Shown one piece after another: positions 34,584 to 41,319 of a stretch of 41,319 nt of DNA. The stretch spans positions 1 through 41,319 of IMG/VR virus record IMGVR_UViG_3300024999_001865; one strand, given 5' to 3'. The first letter of the stretch is position 1. The number at the start of each line of letters is the position of its first letter. A program made the translations under genes and the position numbers. The notes beneath the pieces were generated by a model that had not been told where the DNA came from, searched no databases, and saw only the letters and a program-made list of their open reading frames with translations. The DNA is from a virus.

Positions 34584-34820
34584 TCATCTGGAATCATGAT
34601 CAATCTTATACTCTATAAGATCATCTACTTTGCAATGAAGAACAAGTGCTATTCTCACTATTACATCAAGCATCATATTATCAGCTCTCATTATCTGATA
34701 AAGTCTGGCTGGAGTTATATCCATTTGACCTGCTAAAAATGTTTTTGTTGCTCCAGTAAGTGCTTGGTGTTCTTTAATTTTTCTTTCTATATTATTTGTA
34801 ATAATAATTGGTATTGACAT
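34584..34820 (-). CDS. Xre/Cro-like helix-turn-helix regulator
   Basis: 78 residues from ATG 34820, which has GGAG 9 nt upstream (an in-frame ATG at 34853 lacks a site). The protein is one DNA-binding domain: ERKIKEHQALTGATKTFLAG, QMDITPARLYQIMRADNMML, then IVRIALVLHCKVDDLIEY. The pattern is the Cro/CI (HTH_26-type) fold, with the recognition helix around residues 35-45. It probably represses a nearby phage promoter. A weak promoter (TTGTTT/TATAAT with 16 bp, about 34859-34886) lies upstream with repeated TTGAT motifs that could be operators. It is transcribed toward the 34125 gene. Confidence 0.8.
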   Translation of the reverse strand: MSIPIIITNNIERKIKEHQALTGATKTFLAGQMDITPARLYQIMRADNMMLDVIVRIALVLHCKVDDLIEYKIDHDSR

Positions 34821-34974
34821 CCTACAACACTCCAATCTTTGTTTATCAATCATCCTATATTATATCATCAACTCTATTATAAACAAAGTATCAACTGTAT
34901 CATATCTTCTATAAATTATTATACCATCTAAACAACTATATTGTCAAATAATTTTATTTATGAATTTGTTATTG

Positions 34975-36126
34975 TTAAAAATTATTATTCAATTCAATTC
35001 CATGTTCCTTAAATTTATTTATTAACCCTTTTAATCCATGTTTCATATCCTCTGGATAAAGTTCTAACAAAGTTAAATTATTATCTTTACATATTCTTTG
35101 TTTCTCTTCTGTTCTTTTTTGGTAAAATTCTTTCCTTTGTAACCCAAAATATTCAACAATTATATCATTTGCTAAAAACCAATCACATCGTTTATATCCA
35201 CAACGAACATCATTTGTGAAAGCTGAGTAATAAACTTCTTTTTTGTATCCAAGGCTATTATCTATAAATAAATTGGTAATAATTAATTCTGGTTGAGATA
35301 AACATAAATCATTATTTTTTGATCTATATGTATTATTAGAGAATATATTTCCACTATAATTAGGCTCTAGTCCTGCTTCTTGACAAGCATTGACATAACC
35401 ATTAAAGCATCTTATATATGTTATATGATGTGCCATTTCTTTATTTTCACTTATCTCCTGTGCAATGGGAGTTCTTCCTAGAACCAATGCAAAATCCTTT
35501 AGATCACTTATTAATTTTTCTCTATTATATGTAATATATAGATGTTCATCATCGTCTTTATTTAGTCCCATTTTTAATCCTTGTGCCATAACTGCATTTG
35601 GTGTTCTGTTGAAAATCTCACTTAAATCACTATTAGTTTTATTTGAATATATTAATTTTAATTTCTCTAAGTCATTGTCAGACCATTTCTCTCTAGAAAT
35701 CAATCCTATTCTATTCGCTTTAGTATTGATTCCACTTTCAGTTCTGTAAGGAAGCATTTTTAATAATTCTTTTGTTGTTATTTTATTATAATATTCCTTT
35801 ATAATATCTAATTCTTCTTGTGTATAATCATCTCCAACGGTTCTAGTTATTCCAAAATCATGAGCTTTATGTGTTATTGTGTCTTTAGGAAATGGTGCCA
35901 ATAGTTCTAATAACGTACTCCAGTCTGATAATGGATAATGTAATTTTAATAATTTAGTATAATTTTCCGTCCATTTATTCTTTTTTGTATTGATATTATT
36001 TTTCTTTAGTATGTAATAAACATAAGACGCATCATTTAAATTATATTTCTTGGCTAATTCATTCGGTGTCATCCCATTCAAATAGTCGTTAATAACTCCT
36101 GTATAATCTTTTTGTTGTTTTGCCAT
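34975..36126 (-). CDS. Homing endonuclease with repeated helix-turn-helix modules and Vsr-like nuclease end
   Basis: 383 residues. The N-terminal 190 residues hold several Myb/SANT-like or resolvase-type helix-turn-helix units (GMTPNELAKKYNLNDASYVY; YTQEELDIIKEYYNKITTKE; WSDNDLEKLKLIYSNKTNSD with LSEIFNRTPNAV). The C-terminal part (QPELIITNLFIDNSLGYKKE, RCDWFLANDIIVEYFGLQ, EEKQRICKDNNLTLLELYPE) has the D...hhhEYxG...K pattern of PD-(D/E)XK and Vsr-like nucleases. The combination is typical of phage homing endonucleases. No flanking gene is visibly split. The nuclease subclass is uncertain. Confidence 0.65.
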   Translation of the reverse strand: MAKQQKDYTGVINDYLNGMTPNELAKKYNLNDASYVYYILKKNNINTKKNKWTENYTKLLKLHYPLSDWSTLLELLAPFPKDTITHKAHDFGITRTVGDDYTQEELDIIKEYYNKITTKELLKMLPYRTESGINTKANRIGLISREKWSDNDLEKLKLIYSNKTNSDLSEIFNRTPNAVMAQGLKMGLNKDDDEHLYITYNREKLISDLKDFALVLGRTPIAQEISENKEMAHHITYIRCFNGYVNACQEAGLEPNYSGNIFSNNTYRSKNNDLCLSQPELIITNLFIDNSLGYKKEVYYSAFTNDVRCGYKRCDWFLANDIIVEYFGLQRKEFYQKRTEEKQRICKDNNLTLLELYPEDMKHGLKGLINKFKEHGIELNNNF

Positions 36127-36407
36127 TTAATAAAATCACTCTCCTATTTTTTAATAACCTAAGCCAACTACAACTTTCTCCTATGTTCTAAATTTTTACA
36201 CACAAAAATAGAGAGTAACCCATAGGAGTAGATCACTCTCACAAAATATAAAATAGCAAAATCAAAGCGTCCAATGATTTGCTAAAACTATCAAATCAAA
36301 TTAAATTGATTATGTTAATTTTGATCCATACTCCCAATCACAAAAAGAACCCACCAAAACCAGTGGATTCTTCTCAAAATCTTTAATATTCTTCTCAAAA
36401 TCAATTA
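36127..36407. other. Gene-free stretch with two hairpins
   Basis: No reading frame is credible here. GAGAGT/ACTCTC arms near 36213-36240 and TAGCAAAATC/GATTTGCTA arms near 36252-36282 form hairpins. The second is followed by AAAACTATCAAA, which also follows structured RNA element B at 34101-34115. A further weak hairpin (CCAC...GTGG with GAATC) lies near 36350-36375 after the PIN gene, probably its terminator. Confidence 0.4.
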
Positions 36408-36878
36408 CTATCCAACTAACAGTTCTTCATACATCCTAATAAACTCCTGAGAACTAACTATCTTAATATCACTTTTATCACTTTCTTCTATTACATGCAT
36501 ACCACTTCTAAAATCATTACTGATAAGATAATTAGCTTTTCCCTCAATTGCACATTTCAGAAACATCTCATCATAAACATCATTAATTTTTGGACATAAT
36601 GTTTCTGAAGTATCAACAGATGTTGCCAAATAGAACATCTCAGCTAATTTTTGCATAAAAGGAATTCTAGATTTGTCACTACTCATATTCTTGATAGCAT
36701 ACTTCTTAGCAACATAAATTAATTCTCCAATAGTATCTTGTGAAAATAATAATTTCAATTTATTAATAAAAATTAATTCTAAAATATAATTACAACTACC
36801 CAAATCATCTATCCAAGAGTTTAAAAATATATTGGTATCAATAACTACTTTTGGACGCAATCTTCTTTTAATTCTCAT
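36408..36878 (-). CDS. PIN-domain ribonuclease toxin (VapC-like, PIN_3 family)
   Basis: 156 residues, the normal length for a single PIN domain. The acidic metal-binding residues are in place: D in KVVIDTNIFLNSW (about residue 13), E in DTIGELIYVAKKYA, D in NDVYDEMFLKCAIEGKANYL and D in ISNDFRSGM. PIN_3 toxins of this type cleave RNA in toxin-antitoxin systems. The ATG overlaps the end of the small upstream gene by 11 bp, the usual antitoxin-toxin arrangement. It would stabilise a plasmid-like or prophage state or act in phage defence. Confidence 0.82.
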   Translation of the reverse strand: MRIKRRLRPKVVIDTNIFLNSWIDDLGSCNYILELIFINKLKLLFSQDTIGELIYVAKKYAIKNMSSDKSRIPFMQKLAEMFYLATSVDTSETLCPKINDVYDEMFLKCAIEGKANYLISNDFRSGMHVIEESDKSDIKIVSSQEFIRMYEELLVG

Positions 36879-37065
36879 ATCTTTTGATTCCCAACGATTT
36901 TCTAGCTTGCTCTGGAGTAATTCCTTTTTCTTTCATGGATTGTTGAATTATAACTTTAATATCATTTAAACATGTCATTTGCTTTTTGTATTCATATTTC
37001 ATGAGCGTTGTACACCTCACTTTCTTATGGCAATTTTTCTTTCTAACTTTTCTAACCATCTTCAC
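36868..37065 (-). CDS. Probable antitoxin of the PIN toxin
   Basis: About 65 residues from GTG 37065, which has GAGG 8 nt upstream; an alternative ATG lies at 36999 after GAGGTG. The N-terminal part is Lys/Arg-rich (VRKVRKKNCHKKVRC). The C-terminal part is helical (LNDIKVIIQQSMKEKGITPE then QARKSLGIKRYEN). No named antitoxin family is recognised. It is coupled by overlap to the PIN gene and preceded by an extended -10 (TGGTATAAT, -10 at 37102-37107). The assignment rests on size, charge and gene order. Confidence 0.55.
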   Translation of the reverse strand: MKMVRKVRKKNCHKKVRCTTLMKYEYKKQMTCLNDIKVIIQQSMKEKGITPEQARKSLGIKRYEN

Positions 37066-37119
37066 AATACATTCCTCTTTCAATGTAAATTTGATAATTC
37101 AATTATACCATATAAAGGA

Positions 37120-37143
37120 ATTAAAGGGGATAATAAAATCCCC
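37120..37143 (-). terminator. Terminator between the acidic-protein operon and the toxin-antitoxin pair
   Basis: The stem GGGGAT (37126-37131) with ATCCCC (37138-37143) and a 6-nt loop is followed on the minus strand by TTTAATTCCTTT. It separates the 37180/37383 genes from the toxin-antitoxin promoter. Confidence 0.55.
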
Positions 37144-37179
37144 ATAATATTCAAATTAATAACCAATAAACCCAAACCT

Positions 37180-37380
37180 TCACAATCTAACTAAAATAAA
37201 CATCAAAACTTTCCTAACAAACCCTCTAACCAAACCATCCCTAACTTCTACTTCACCATTCCAACCACAATCATTCCCATAATCATCTTCAAACTCTTCA
37301 CTATTCCCATAATATTCCTCATATTCATACTCATAATTCTCATAATAATCCCTACAAGGAAACTGTATTAACTTTCCCAT
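37180..37380 (-). CDS. Small Tyr/Glu-rich acidic protein (66 aa)
   Basis: MGKLIQFPCRDYYENYEYEY then a run of Glu/Tyr/Asp (about residues 14-36) and a hydrophobic C-terminus (GLVRGFVRKVLMFILVRL). No family is recognised. The strongly acidic middle suggests a DNA mimic or a partner-binding peptide, but this is a guess. It starts 2 bp after the preceding gene's stop, so the two are probably translated together. Confidence 0.45.
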   Translation of the reverse strand: MGKLIQFPCRDYYENYEYEYEEYYGNSEEFEDDYGNDCGWNGEVEVRDGLVRGFVRKVLMFILVRL

Positions 37381-37382
37381 AA

Positions 37383-37823
37383 TTAAACCAACTTCACTAT
37401 CTGATCTATGTATTCATCACTTATACCACCTATATTAATCTCCACCCCCTTATACTTCCTCTTAATTTCCCTCACACATTTACGATATTTCCCAACAAAT
37501 CCCTTCTTAACATCCTTAACTACAATCGAACTATCCCAACTACCACTACCTCTTATAAACAATCCTGCAATATCTTCACGACTATTAAATTCTACAATTA
37601 CCCAATCCAAATCATATTCTGCTAACAAATTTAACTCATATAACTCAGAAATCTCATTTTCTAAATTAATTCTACCATGAACACCCTCATACCATGTCGT
37701 AGGATAAATTGTAGAATAGTAGTCCCATTTATAATCTCCTCTGCCAGTAATACTATTAGAACAAATATCAAGATTACCACCAAAGCGATTGTTTGAATCT
37801 TTGATTACATATACTTTTTCCAT
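37383..37823 (-). CDS. Hypothetical protein (146 aa)
   Basis: MEKVYVIKDSNNRFGGNLDI is followed by aromatic-rich sequence (YKWDYYSTIYPTTWYEGVHG) and an alpha/beta C-terminal half (DLDWVIVEFNSREDIAGLFI; VGKYRKCVREIKRKYKGVEI). No family is recognised. It is the first gene of a two-gene unit with a 17-bp-spaced promoter overlapped by an inverted repeat. The first residues resemble those of the 34125-34445 protein. Confidence 0.5.
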   Translation of the reverse strand: MEKVYVIKDSNNRFGGNLDICSNSITGRGDYKWDYYSTIYPTTWYEGVHGRINLENEISELYELNLLAEYDLDWVIVEFNSREDIAGLFIRGSGSWDSSIVVKDVKKGFVGKYRKCVREIKRKYKGVEINIGGISDEYIDQIVKLV

Positions 37824-37883
37824 TTATGTATCCTCCTCTATACTAATATTTCAAGGCCGATTAGTTATCAACCCCTTAATAAT

Positions 37884-37937
37884 ATTATAGAGGATTATAG
37901 ATGTAATTACAAGTGTAATATCTAATGTGATTACATC
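37884..37937 (-). promoter_or_regulatory. Promoter with overlapping operators for the 37383/37180 operon
   Basis: Minus-strand TTGTAA (37912-37907) and TATAAT (37889-37884) are 17 bp apart. The palindrome ATTACA-AG-TGTAAT (37906-37919) covers the -35 box. A larger inverted pair, GATGTAATTAC (37900-37910) with GTGATTACATC (37927-37937, one mismatch), surrounds it. This suggests a repressor site. Confidence 0.6.
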
Positions 37938-37965
37938 ATATTCAACTGTTTAAACTATATTATCT

Positions 37966-38142
37966 CTATTTACCTAATGATTCCTTAGTATTACTACTAT
38001 TATCTTTACTTAGCATCGTTTCAATCAGAAATCTAACTAATTCTGAAACACTAGTCTGATTATCTTCTGCCTTTTTCTCTAATTGTCTTTTTAACTTTGG
38101 ACTCAATCTTACAATTATCTGTTCACTTTTAAGTCTTGACAT
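37966..38142 (-). CDS. Ribbon-helix-helix (CopG/Arc-type) regulator
   Basis: 58 residues from ATG 38142, with GGAG 8 nt upstream; the longer in-frame start at 38196 has no site. The sequence is one ribbon-helix-helix unit: SEQIIVRLSPKLKRQLEKKA followed by EDNQTSVSELVRFLIETMLS, with the beta strand IIVRLS and the helix-turn SVSELVR. Such dimers bind short inverted repeats. A perfect 9-bp inverted repeat overlaps its own promoter at 38254-38273, so autorepression and control of the divergent P63C gene are likely. It could also be a ParG-like partition regulator. Confidence 0.8.
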   Translation of the reverse strand: MSRLKSEQIIVRLSPKLKRQLEKKAEDNQTSVSELVRFLIETMLSKDNSSNTKESLGK

Positions 38143-38243
38143 TTGTATCACTCCATTCTGTTCTATTATACCAGATTTCATATGCTGTAACCACATATGT
38201 ATTTAGGAGTGAAAAAATGTTATTGTTTATCTCTACAATAATC

Positions 38244-38273
38244 ATATTACTACTTTGACATATTTATGTCAAA
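38244..38273 (-). promoter_or_regulatory. Autoregulated promoter and operator of the ribbon-helix-helix gene
   Basis: Minus-strand TTGACA (38272-38267) and TAATAT (38249-38244) are spaced by 17 bp. The perfect inverted repeat TTTGACATA-TT-TATGTCAAA (38254-38273) covers the -35 box and spacer, so a bound dimer would block polymerase. A second, extended -10 (TGGTATAAT, 38165-38170) is nearer the gene. Confidence 0.7.
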
Positions 38274-38289
38274 TATATTTATTTTTTAC

Positions 38290-38318
38290 TTTACAAATCC
38301 CATCCAATCAGGTATAAT
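38290..38318 (+). promoter_or_regulatory. Promoter of the P63C-domain gene
   Basis: TTTACA (38290-38295) and TATAAT (38313-38318) are 17 bp apart. It lies 16 bp from the ribbon-helix-helix operator and fires away from it. A leader of about 145 nt follows, with an AAAGGAG site at 38332 that precedes only tiny frames. Confidence 0.75.
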
Positions 38319-38470
38319 ATTCTAAGGATAGAAAGGAGTGGATATTATCATTCGTGATGGGCCAGAGATATAGATACATAATGTTATCAGCAAATCCAAG
38401 CATCAATAGTAATTCATAAAAACAAATACAAAAATAAATTAAATTATAAGAAAGAAGGAATATATAAAAC

Positions 38471-39385
38471 ATGGAAAATATCACAGACCAACAACAAATT
38501 CTAAAAGCAACGCACTTTGGTAAAATTACTATTGGAGATAAATCCTTAACTTGTGCTGTATTAGAAGATGGCACTAGAATATTATCTACCACAGCAATGT
38601 TTAAAGCATTTGATAGACCAAGAAAAGGTAAAAACAAGGAGGAAAATGCATGGACTGATATGCCTGTTTTTATGGGTGCGAATAACCTCAAACCCTACGT
38701 AGATAAGGCTTTGAGTGCAGGGACTCATTTTTCAATTAAGTACATCGCTAAAGATAAAAGAATATTAGATGGATACAAAGCAGAAGTCCTACCAATCATC
38801 TGCGACATTTATCTTCAAGCAAGACAAGATGATATTTTACTTCCTCAACAATTAGATATGGCACATGCTTCAGAAATTCTTGTTAGATCATTGTCAAAAA
38901 TTGGTATCATTGCCTTAGTAGATGAGGCCACTGGATATCAATTAGAAAGGGAGAAAGATGAATTACAAAAATTATTATCTGTATATATTAATTCTGAATT
39001 CATTTCTTGGGCCGTTAGATTCCCTGATGAATTTTATAAAGAAATATATAGGTTAAGAGGATGGGAATATAAGGGCAAAGCAAAAACACCATATGTTGGT
39101 AAAATTACAAATTGGTTAGCATATTATAGATTGCCAGAAGGGATTTTAGAAGAATTAAAAAGACTAAATCCAATTCTAAATGAAGCAACAAAATATAGGA
39201 AACATAATCTATGGCAAAGATTATCAAAAGAACAAGGTGTTAAGCATTTGGACATGCTTATTAGTACATTAACCTCAATGATGAGAGGTTGTGATACGTG
39301 GGAAGAGTTTGAAAAATTCTTTAGGAAATCATTTGATGTTTCTATTGAGTCAACCATAGACAGACCTGTTGTCTTAGTTGAATAA
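38471..39385 (+). CDS. P63C-domain protein
   Basis: 304 residues. The N-terminal region is typical of P63C proteins: ATHFGKITIGDKSLTCAVLE, DGTRILSTTAMFKAFDRPRK, NNLKPYVDKALSAGTHF. The P63C domain itself (about 195-290) has INSEFISWAVRFPDEFYKEI, YRLRGWEYKGKAKTPYVGKI and LNPILNEATKYRKHNLWQRL. P63C (PF10546) proteins occur in phages and mobile elements; their function is not established. An AAGAAGGAA site precedes the ATG. It stands alone on the plus strand with a promoter and terminator and faces the ribbon-helix-helix gene divergently. Confidence 0.85.
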   Translation: MENITDQQQILKATHFGKITIGDKSLTCAVLEDGTRILSTTAMFKAFDRPRKGKNKEENAWTDMPVFMGANNLKPYVDKALSAGTHFSIKYIAKDKRILDGYKAEVLPIICDIYLQARQDDILLPQQLDMAHASEILVRSLSKIGIIALVDEATGYQLEREKDELQKLLSVYINSEFISWAVRFPDEFYKEIYRLRGWEYKGKAKTPYVGKITNWLAYYRLPEGILEELKRLNPILNEATKYRKHNLWQRLSKEQGVKHLDMLISTLTSMMRGCDTWEEFEKFFRKSFDVSIESTIDRPVVLVE

Positions 39386-39404
39386 ATAAATAAATAATAT
39401 TATT

Positions 39405-39436
39405 AGAGACTCTAAGTTGGATTAGAGTCTCTTTTC
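39405..39436 (+). terminator. Intrinsic terminator of the P63C gene
   Basis: An 11-bp stem (AGAGACTCTAA 39405-39415 with TTAGAGTCTCT 39422-39432) is followed by TTTCTTG. It lies 20 bp after the P63C stop. Confidence 0.8.
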
Positions 39437-39469
39437 TTGTTCCCTTTTTATTATAAATCAATCCTATCC

Positions 39470-39583
39470 CACTCTCAAACCACAAAATCACTCGACCCAC
39501 ACAAATTGCACCAATCAATAATTCTAACTCAACAGAAGCGAAACTGAGGCTTGTGGATGGAATTTGAGAGTGATTTTGTTTGG
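39470..39583. repeat. Overlapping inverted repeats in the rep-proximal gap
   Basis: CACTCTCAAA (39470-39479) is the inverse of TTTGAGAGTG (39563-39572). The neighbouring CACAAAATCACTC can also pair with GAGTGATTTTG (39568-39578), so the arms compete. The 39437-39644 gap has no gene. The layout could be a replication origin, a terminator for the minus-strand genes or a recombination site. Nothing decides between these. Confidence 0.35.
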
Positions 39584-39644
39584 GTAATTTGTTTGGGTGG
39601 AATTTTGCTATTAAATTGATTTTTGTTTAATAGGAGAGAAGTTT

Positions 39645-40040
39645 TTAATTCTTCTCTCCTTTACAAATTATAACTGGATACCCATTACTCTTAACACCAT
39701 ATTCTTCTTTTAATTCCTTATTTGCTCTAACTCTTATGTATCCTAATCTCTCTAATTCTCCACGCATTTTACGAAGCTGAATATTAGTAACTTCCCATCT
39801 ATATTCTTTAGACAAATATAATACAATTTCTTTTTCAGTTGTATAATTATTTTCACTTACTAATTTCTCAACAACTGAAACAATTTTCTCTACTCTCTCA
39901 TCGCTTTTCTTAGTTGTTGTCCTATCTTTAACTGATTCTATTATTTCACCTGTTTCATAATCAATATCCTTGGATGCAACCTTTTTATATTGAGGATAAA
40001 TATTTTGTGCAACTTCTAAACCTTCTGTTCTATAAAACAT
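39645..40040 (-). CDS. Winged-helix-like protein, probably the 3' remainder of a longer gene
   Basis: 131 residues from ATG 40040, but the frame stays open upstream to about 40130 and encodes NFYPFDQLNNIESQGVKWKQ without a start codon, directly against the stop of the GIY-YIG gene. The C-terminal 85 residues (VEKIVSVVEKLVSENNYTTE then IVLYLSKEYRWEVTNIQLRK) look like a winged helix. The last residues (RVRANKELKEEYGVKSNGYP, VIICKGEKN) match the end of the GIY-YIG protein next door. It is either a small DNA-binding protein or the tail of a gene broken by the endonuclease insertion. Confidence 0.5.
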   Translation of the reverse strand: MFYRTEGLEVAQNIYPQYKKVASKDIDYETGEIIESVKDRTTTKKSDERVEKIVSVVEKLVSENNYTTEKEIVLYLSKEYRWEVTNIQLRKMRGELERLGYIRVRANKELKEEYGVKSNGYPVIICKGEKN

Positions 40041-40132
40041 CTCATATGAAGTACCTTTTACTGTGTATCCATTTTGTTTCCATTTAACTCCTTGGGATTC
40101 AATATTATTAAGTTGATCAAAGGGATAGAAGT

Positions 40133-40873
40133 TTATTTATTACAAATTATCAAGGGATATCCACTAGTAGATATATTGTATATTCTCTTTAATTCACTAT
40201 TTGCTCTAATCATAGATAATCCTAAATTTTCAAGTTCTTTATTAACTAAAGTATTAAATTCTTTTTTATAATACCATTTTGCTGTTTCTTTCGCACAGTC
40301 ATAAATATTTGCAAACTTATTTATGATATCATCTATAGTAAAGAATATTTCTCCAGAAAAAGATTTAAGGCAATCAACGAATATCCCAAATCTTTCATCT
40401 TGAGTATTTTTACCATGTCTTGGTTTAACCTCACCGCATTCTATCAGTTTAAAATTTAAATTCTGAGCAATATATTCAATAGAGTATTTCAATTCTTTAG
40501 CTATTTCCTCTATTGTTTTTCCTTTATTGTACATATCTACGAGAATTTCAATATTAATCTTCTTTCTCTTCTCTTTTTTATATTCTTTGAATAATAATTC
40601 ACTTATTATAAAGCTAACTTTACCACCATTAAGATAGTCTACATTATATAATGGATTTTCATTTGCAATATAGTATATTTCATAGATATGTGCTTCATTC
40701 CTAGTCATTTTATCGCTAACACATATTTTCTTGATTTCGTTTGCCCAAGGTTTATCTTGTTTATGTTGTCTTAACCTAAGTTTCATACTATTTGTAATAC
40801 CTACATAAAGTAATTCATTATTTACATTATAGAATTTATAAATCAGATTATTATTTTCTATTGTTTTGCTCAT
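40133..40873 (-). CDS. GIY-YIG homing endonuclease with borrowed C-terminal winged-helix domain
   Basis: 246 residues. Residues about 10-95 form the GIY-YIG nuclease: LIYKFYNVNNELLYVGITNS, the Arg region MKLRLRQHKQ, and NEAHIYEIYYIANENPLYNV with the catalytic Glu. A helix-turn-helix (YNKGKTIEEIAKELKYSIEY) follows at about 110-135. The C-terminal 80 residues (FTIDDIINKFANIYDCAKET to MIRANSELKRIYNISTSGYP, LIICNK) are homologous to the end of the 39645 protein. This suggests the endonuclease carries a copy of its target's 3' end so that the interrupted gene keeps a terminus. It lies between the RepL-like gene and that remainder. Confidence 0.8.
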   Translation of the reverse strand: MSKTIENNNLIYKFYNVNNELLYVGITNSMKLRLRQHKQDKPWANEIKKICVSDKMTRNEAHIYEIYYIANENPLYNVDYLNGGKVSFIISELLFKEYKKEKRKKINIEILVDMYNKGKTIEEIAKELKYSIEYIAQNLNFKLIECGEVKPRHGKNTQDERFGIFVDCLKSFSGEIFFTIDDIINKFANIYDCAKETAKWYYKKEFNTLVNKELENLGLSMIRANSELKRIYNISTSGYPLIICNK

Positions 40874-40921
40874 ACTTAAATGGCCTCCTCACATTTTATA
40901 AATAATATTATACATTAGCAT

Positions 40922-41308
40922 CTACATTAAATCAAACATTTTCACAGTATCTATATCTAAATTTTTTCCAGTAGCATAATATTCAGGATTTACATAGATT
41001 ACTTTCTTGTGTCCAGATTGTTTTAATTTAAATAACCCCTTTAATTCAAGAGCTTTTACTGCTTTTCTAATTGTTCTTTCTTTTAATCCAAGAATAGGTT
41101 CTAATTCTTCAAATGTGGGAACTTTATCATTTATCATAATAGAATTAGAAGGGAAGACTGTAAAATCTCTTAATATGTAATATACAAGTTTCTCATTGAC
41201 TTCTAATTTCATATTTAACAACTCCTCTAATTTAAAACGATATACAATATTAAAATCTCCACCTTCATATGTTGTTTTTGTTTCTTTTTTAGGTGGTTTC
41301 TTCTTCAT
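40922..41308 (-). CDS. RepL-like winged-helix protein (possible replication initiator)
   Basis: 128 residues. A basic N-terminus (MKKKPPKKETK) leads to a winged helix-turn-helix: VNEKLVYYILRDFTVFPSNS, VPTFEELEPILGLKERTIRK, AVKALELKGLFKLKQSGHKK, then the VIYVNPEYYATGKN wing and tail. The ending resembles RepL-type plasmid initiators, in which a VNP motif follows the wing. A transcription regulator with the same fold is possible. It lies near the window edge. If it is a replication protein, the inverted repeats at 39470-39583 are candidate origin sequences and the element may replicate as a plasmid. Confidence 0.6.
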   Translation of the reverse strand: MKKKPPKKETKTTYEGGDFNIVYRFKLEELLNMKLEVNEKLVYYILRDFTVFPSNSIMINDKVPTFEELEPILGLKERTIRKAVKALELKGLFKLKQSGHKKVIYVNPEYYATGKNLDIDTVKMFDLM

Positions 41309-41319
41309 TAAAATTTGAT

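Noticed and set aside
37408-37680. 90-codon plus-strand frame
   Set aside because: Antisense to the 37383-37823 gene, which has its own promoter and operator.
38381-38419. Short leader peptide frame before the P63C gene
   Set aside because: Thirteen codons or fewer with no well-placed ribosome site; not supportable as a gene.

Overview
The window is AT-rich phage DNA that looks clostridial (low-GC Firmicutes). The evidence is a phiLC3-type holin, a clostridial-type amidase, a DUF5659-like small protein, strong purine-rich Shine-Dalgarno (SD) sites and frequent TTG/GTG starts. It carries the tail, host-recognition and lysis arm of a siphovirus-like temperate phage, or of a relative that may be maintained as a plasmid. 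No terminase, portal, capsid or major tail protein is present.

Layout. Positions 1-4100, minus strand: lysis genes (holin, coiled-coil membrane protein, amidase_3 endolysin), a zinc-ribbon/Vsr-like homing endonuclease and a truncated second amidase. 4184-5170, plus strand: tyrosine recombinase. 5290-8462: tailspike-like and small beta-rich fibre-associated proteins. 8541-10195: a self-contained two-gene cassette with its own promoter and terminator, encoding secreted dockerin-like and Ig-like proteins. 10339-17669: a decayed GIY-YIG endonuclease, a CmpB-like membrane protein, a DUF4376-like protein, fibres and baseplate proteins. 17691-19566: an IS607-type element with intact tnpB, broken tnpA and perfect 19-bp terminal inverted repeats. 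19625-32678: distal tail proteins, tape measure, gp10-like protein and a probable tail chaperone, interrupted by an HNH endonuclease, a plus-strand membrane-protein cassette and a group I intron.

The tape measure gene is split by a roughly 1571-nt group I intron (27953-29523). Its splice sites can be placed to the nucleotide because P1 and P10 form one continuous 10-bp pairing between the intron guide and the ligated exons. The rejoined frame gives a protein of about 2152 residues with an internal lytic transglycosylase domain. The intron holds a GIY-YIG endonuclease that has no ATG, GTG or TTG upstream of its catalytic domain.

34 kb to the end is a regulatory and maintenance region: small Xre-type and ribbon-helix-helix regulators, a PIN-domain toxin with a probable antitoxin, a P63C-domain protein, a RepL-like winged-helix protein and two more homing endonucleases. 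Several promoters have -35 and -10 boxes with 17-bp spacing, and two overlap inverted-repeat operators. The recombinase together with RepL-like, toxin-antitoxin and ribbon-helix-helix genes would suit a temperate phage or phage-plasmid; this is inference.

The most unusual traits are the density of homing and RNA-guided nucleases (eight across four families), the intron-split tape measure, the IS607 element with inverted ends, and two structured RNAs about 34 kb apart that share an identical 9-nt hairpin loop.
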